Assembly: GCA_944474755.1 (NCBI GenBank)
Contig: OX104120.1
Location: 21,997,242-22,061,241, forward strand
Source: Limnoperna fortunei
Taxonomy: Eukaryota > Mollusca > Bivalvia > Mytilida > Modiolidae
Direction: 5' to 3'
DNA length: 64,000 bases
Positions 63,301-64,000 of this stretch are shown here, piece after piece; the first letter of the stretch is position 1, and each line of letters opens with the position of its first letter. A program made the position numbers and the translations under genes. The notes below the pieces were generated by a model. It was not told where the DNA came from and did no database searches. It worked only from the letters and a program-made list of their open reading frames with translations.

Positions 63301-64000
63301 CAAGTTCATGTTGCATACATTATAAGGTCAAGCTACATACAATACAAGTTCATGTTGCATACATTATAAGGTCAAGCTGCATACATTATAAGATCATACT
63401 GCATACATTTATGTAAATGTAATGCATGTCACATTTATATGTAGCTGAAGTTAATTGAGCACTCCATAAATATTGCATCCATGGCAATCTGTCTAGTATT
63501 TCTTATTTTATCCACTGACTTCTTAAACGATAGTAAGAGCATACCGACACCTAAATGTTTCAGACCCTACCAGTCTCAACTAATTTGGCATTTTTTACCA
63601 TTTTAAAAGTAATACACACATTTTGTTAGGAAGTCCAGCAAAATGAATATCTTGAATTTAATTATTATTTCCACAACTTATCTTAAACATTGACCAATCA
63701 TATTGCTAAAGGATTTATGGAAAAATTCAATTTGAGATGTTTTATGAAACTGGGGTCAGAAAAATAGACTAAAATCATCAAAGAAGTGGCGTACACTGGA
63801 GTTATTACTGTTTTCATGTGCATGTGTAAGTTTTATATTATTTTTGTCTGTTTGATTCAAGGATCTAAGTGTTTTCTTAATTTTTTGGCATGCCTTAAAT
63901 ATTTGGATTTAATATTTAGGTATGTCTTGAAAATTCAAACACTGGTAGATGTAATATATATATTTTCAGCCTTTGTTGTCCTACCACACAGGAAGTGGGT
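48083..64000 (+). CDS. NUP210: NUP210 (gp210) nuclear pore glycoprotein, exons 1-9, 3' end outside window
   Basis: Single-pass membrane nucleoporin whose large lumenal part rings the pore membrane. Joining 48083-48309, 50685-50821, 52700-52831, 54841-54937, 56721-56871, 57903-58032, 60598-60726, 61083-61151 and 63970-64000 gives about 367 codons in one frame with all phases agreeing. It has a signal-peptide-like N terminus (hydrophobic 17-30), then EPKILLPYHSSVIVNYTLHV, RSLYLEDSPEELIIQGYDDA, SSLAGLEFEWSLL, GDMILAEGIRTGSAKVKARV and FVVLPHRKWV. Each has a clear counterpart in order in vertebrate gp210 as I remember it. The family is about 1850-1900 residues, so about a fifth is present. N-glycosylation sequons at 54, 60 and 90 fit lumenal exposure. 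Confidence 0.94.
48310..50684 (+). other. NUP210 intron 1
   Basis: Intron of 2375 bp containing a hAT-like element (48601-49283). The rest, including 49284-50684, is AT-rich with no recognised feature. Confidence 0.8.
48601..49283. mobile_element. hAT-like non-autonomous element, 683 bp
   Basis: Ends CAGGGTTCAACATTAAC and, reversed, CAGCGTTCGACATTAACGG. The 5-bp direct repeat AAATA lies on each side (48596-48600, 49284-49288). Many copies of CTTGTCCGA or TCGGACAAG lie inside both ends. Same family as 51087. Confidence 0.78.
50685..50821 (+). CDS. NUP210: NUP210 exon 2
   Basis: Acceptor TGTTTACAG, residues 77-121 (TTNTPETASLTLVNSTDGEC...IIITENK), donor G|GTAAAT. It matches the gp210 segment with a conserved Cys before a beta-rich stretch. 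Confidence 0.9.
51087..52232. mobile_element. hAT-like non-autonomous element, 1146 bp
   Basis: Ends CAGGGTTCGACATTAACGG and, reversed, CAGGGTTCGACATTAATTT, with the 5-bp direct repeat AACAA on each side (51082-51086, 52233-52237). GGACAAGTAAAA and GGACAAG motifs recur near the ends. The interior differs from the 48601 copy. Confidence 0.8.
52296..52402. repeat. GTGGAG/CTCCAC-rich repeat, copy 2
   Basis: Matches 46846-46985 with an internal deletion: CTAAGGAGAGTTGAGTAACA, GTCTCTCCACTCTACTCCAC and GGCCTGTACAGCAC. Confidence 0.6.
52700..52831 (+). CDS. NUP210: NUP210 exon 3
   Basis: Residues 123-165 with VTGEKLKCIVIVKSISRFEI and TTTRSLYLEDSPEELIIQGY. TTR-LYLEDSP-EL-IQ is one of the best conserved gp210 stretches. 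The donor is GCAG|GTATTA, and the open frame beyond is intron. Confidence 0.95.
52832..54840 (+). other. NUP210 intron 3
   Basis: Intron of 2009 bp. It starts with a 590-bp repeat shared with intron 5. I see nothing recognised in 53441-54840; the 78-codon frame at 53670 has no known domain. Confidence 0.8.
52853..53440. repeat. Dispersed repeat shared with 56955-57560
   Basis: AGGGATTTTCC, CCAAATTATGTAAGTGAAAATTCCCAA, AATCATGCAA and ACTTTGGTTTATAATTAC occur in the same order at both places, diverged. No clear terminal repeats are visible. Confidence 0.7.
54841..54937 (+). CDS. NUP210: NUP210 exon 4
   Basis: Acceptor TTTTTACAACAG, residues 167-197 with NVFSSLAGLEFEWSLLSDAD, donor AG|GTTTGT (non-consensus after GT). 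Matches the gp210 'F(S/T)LAG(L)-FEW' segment. Confidence 0.93.
54938..56720 (+). other. NUP210 intron 4
   Basis: Intron of 1783 bp containing a SINE (56345) and a short TTTAC run near 55502. I see nothing else in 54938-56330. Confidence 0.85.
56345..56611 (-). mobile_element. tRNA-derived SINE, copy 3, with 11-bp TSD
   Basis: Minus-strand SINE like 10286. The head is GGGGCCTCGGTAGCCGAGTGG and the B box GGTTCCATT. The direct repeat CATTTATTGTT flanks it (56334-56344, 56612-56622). Confidence 0.92.
56721..56871 (+). CDS. NUP210: NUP210 exon 5
   Basis: Acceptor ACTTTTCAG, residues 199-248 with RYLEGLGLQGDMILAEGIRT and GSAKVKARVKDSAYK. gp210 has a matching QGD-ILV-G--TGS-K-KAR segment. The donor AAG|GTTATA is weak, but the phase fits exon 6. 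Confidence 0.95.
56872..57902 (+). other. NUP210 intron 5
   Basis: Intron of 1031 bp. 56955-57560 is the repeat shared with intron 3. I see nothing else. Acceptor CATTTTTCAG. Confidence 0.85.
56955..57560. repeat. Dispersed repeat shared with 52853-53440
   Basis: Same block order as 52853. Both copies lie shortly downstream of a NUP210 donor, in the same orientation. Confidence 0.7.
57903..58032 (+). CDS. NUP210: NUP210 exon 6
   Basis: Residues 249-291, NVPPSVVKIMVVANLNIKPA then EAYVLKYATVKYIVELVKNT, donor G|GTAACC. Corresponds to the gp210 segment 'NV-P--V-L---EN'. Confidence 0.93.
58281..59849. mobile_element. Tc1/mariner-type MITE, 1569 bp
   Basis: Terminal inverted repeats of about 37 bp with few mismatches: CAGTATGACCAGAATGTATG / CAGTACGCCCAGAGTGTGTG, then GTCACTCAAACACTC in both. 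TA lies on each side (58279-58280, 59850-59851). Subterminal GTGTTACA(C)-like motifs recur. Open frames of 93 and 100 codons have no transposase motif. An internal copy is at 36131. Confidence 0.88.
60353..60480 (-). mobile_element. 3' end of an H3 Helentron-like element, reversed
   Basis: TAGGGTCCCACCACTTGGTA / GCGGACACCCTATAGTGTTC is the reverse complement of the H3 3' end at 21043, with arms TAGGGT/ACCCTA instead of TAGGGC/GCCCTA. A GTGTGTGTG run follows and the rest is lost. Confidence 0.65.
60598..60726 (+). CDS. NUP210: NUP210 exon 7
   Basis: Residues 293-334: IKMPSPQFTLEVQDTMICTL and TATATELGSTEIILTDK. Donor A|GTAAGA. Matches the gp210 'MPS-QY-L' and '--T-LQLG-S-LVL' segments. Confidence 0.94.
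60727..61082 (+). other. NUP210 intron 7
   Basis: Short AT-rich intron of 356 bp, acceptor TTTATTCTAG. I see no repeat or other feature. Confidence 0.9.
61083..61151 (+). CDS. NUP210: NUP210 exon 8
   Basis: Residues 336-357: IVGVDNMTKPSAMLYVVTAS then YL, donor G|GTAAGT. Matches gp210 'YVVEPGYLGF'. A second GTAAGC stands 20 bp downstream. Confidence 0.93.
61174..61392. repeat. 21-bp minisatellite, about ten copies
   Basis: Unit CATTCCTACATAGGATTCAGG, starting 22 bp after the exon 8 donor. Five near-perfect copies come first, then diverged ones. Confidence 0.95.
62277..63068 (-). mobile_element. Helentron-like element, family H2, reversed, with insertion
   Basis: Left end TATTATACCCCCGCTTTGAAG...GGGTGTAA (reversed 3' hairpin), right end CTAGTGAGCATTAGCTCACA GTCCACACTT (reversed 5' end). 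The core resembles the 21233 copy (CGCAGTTTTCTAAGCAACTA). About 62436-62735 interrupts it and contains an imperfect palindrome (AGGATAATTAATTGGGC / GCCCAGTTGATTATCCT). Confidence 0.65.
63134..63412. repeat. 44-bp tandem repeat, about six copies
   Basis: Units of GCATACATTATAAGGTCAAG and CTGCATACAATACAAGTTCATGTT with few changes. Related TAAGGTCATGCTGCATACAT copies lie at 61524-61564, on the other side of the H2 element. Confidence 0.93.
63970..64000 (+). CDS. NUP210: NUP210 exon 9 (partial)
   Basis: Acceptor TATTTTCAG, then CC completing Ala358 and FVVLPHRKW (359-367), matching gp210 'FTV-P-DRWVL'. Cut by the window edge. Confidence 0.88.

Larger units (their letters stand above)
61152..63969 (+). 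other. NUP210 intron 8
   Basis: Intron of 2818 bp with two minisatellites and a reversed H2 element, listed separately. I see nothing recognised in 61393-62276 apart from a TAAGGTCATGCTGCATACAT duplication at about 61524-61564, or in 63413-63969. Confidence 0.82.

Noticed and set aside
63134..63412. Regular spaced repeats considered as a CRISPR array
   Set aside because: The repeat and 'spacer' parts are equally conserved, so it is a plain 44-bp tandem repeat in a eukaryotic intron.

Overview
This is an AT-rich eukaryotic window, most likely from a bivalve mollusc. The evidence is long repeat-filled introns, tRNA-derived SINEs of the mollusc type, and Helitron/Helentron-like elements with tandem-repeat cores like those described from bivalves. 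I cannot name the species. I see no bacterial or viral genes, no CRISPR array and no rRNA or tRNA gene.

Two real protein genes lie head to head. On the minus strand, the adaptor protein CRK (SH2-SH3-linker-SH3) runs from its start codon at 47792 down to position 1. Seven exons are visible (47758-47792, 27072-27194, 25602-25758, 18648-18821, 8031-8120, 2425-2502, 1-45) and all their splice phases agree. The last exon runs off the window. On the plus strand, NUP210 (gp210, the nuclear pore membrane glycoprotein) starts at 48083 and runs off the right edge. Its first nine exons are visible (48083-48309, 50685-50821, 52700-52831, 54841-54937, 56721-56871, 57903-58032, 60598-60726, 61083-61151, 63970-64000), also in agreeing phases. 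The 290 bp between the two start codons must hold both promoters and contains ETS-type motifs.

Almost everything else is intronic repeat. There are Helentron-like elements in five end-families (called H1-H5 here), each with a short palindrome at the 5' end and a hairpin at the 3' end. There are SINEs with target-site duplications and TA-flanked Tc1/mariner or pogo-like MITEs. One of these MITEs sits in a satellite array that has been triplicated almost without change. There are hAT-like elements with apparent 5-bp target duplications, a 4.9-kb Harbinger-like element with 42-bp perfect ends, and many minisatellites. One minisatellite appears to have grown from the 3' end of a CRK exon.

Layout: 1-27.2 kb holds CRK exons 2-7 with their introns. 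27.2-47.8 kb is CRK intron 1, a 20.6-kb nest of transposons. 47.8-48.1 kb is the shared promoter. 48.1-64 kb is the 5' part of NUP210. Most short open reading frames in the window are chance or repeat-derived.
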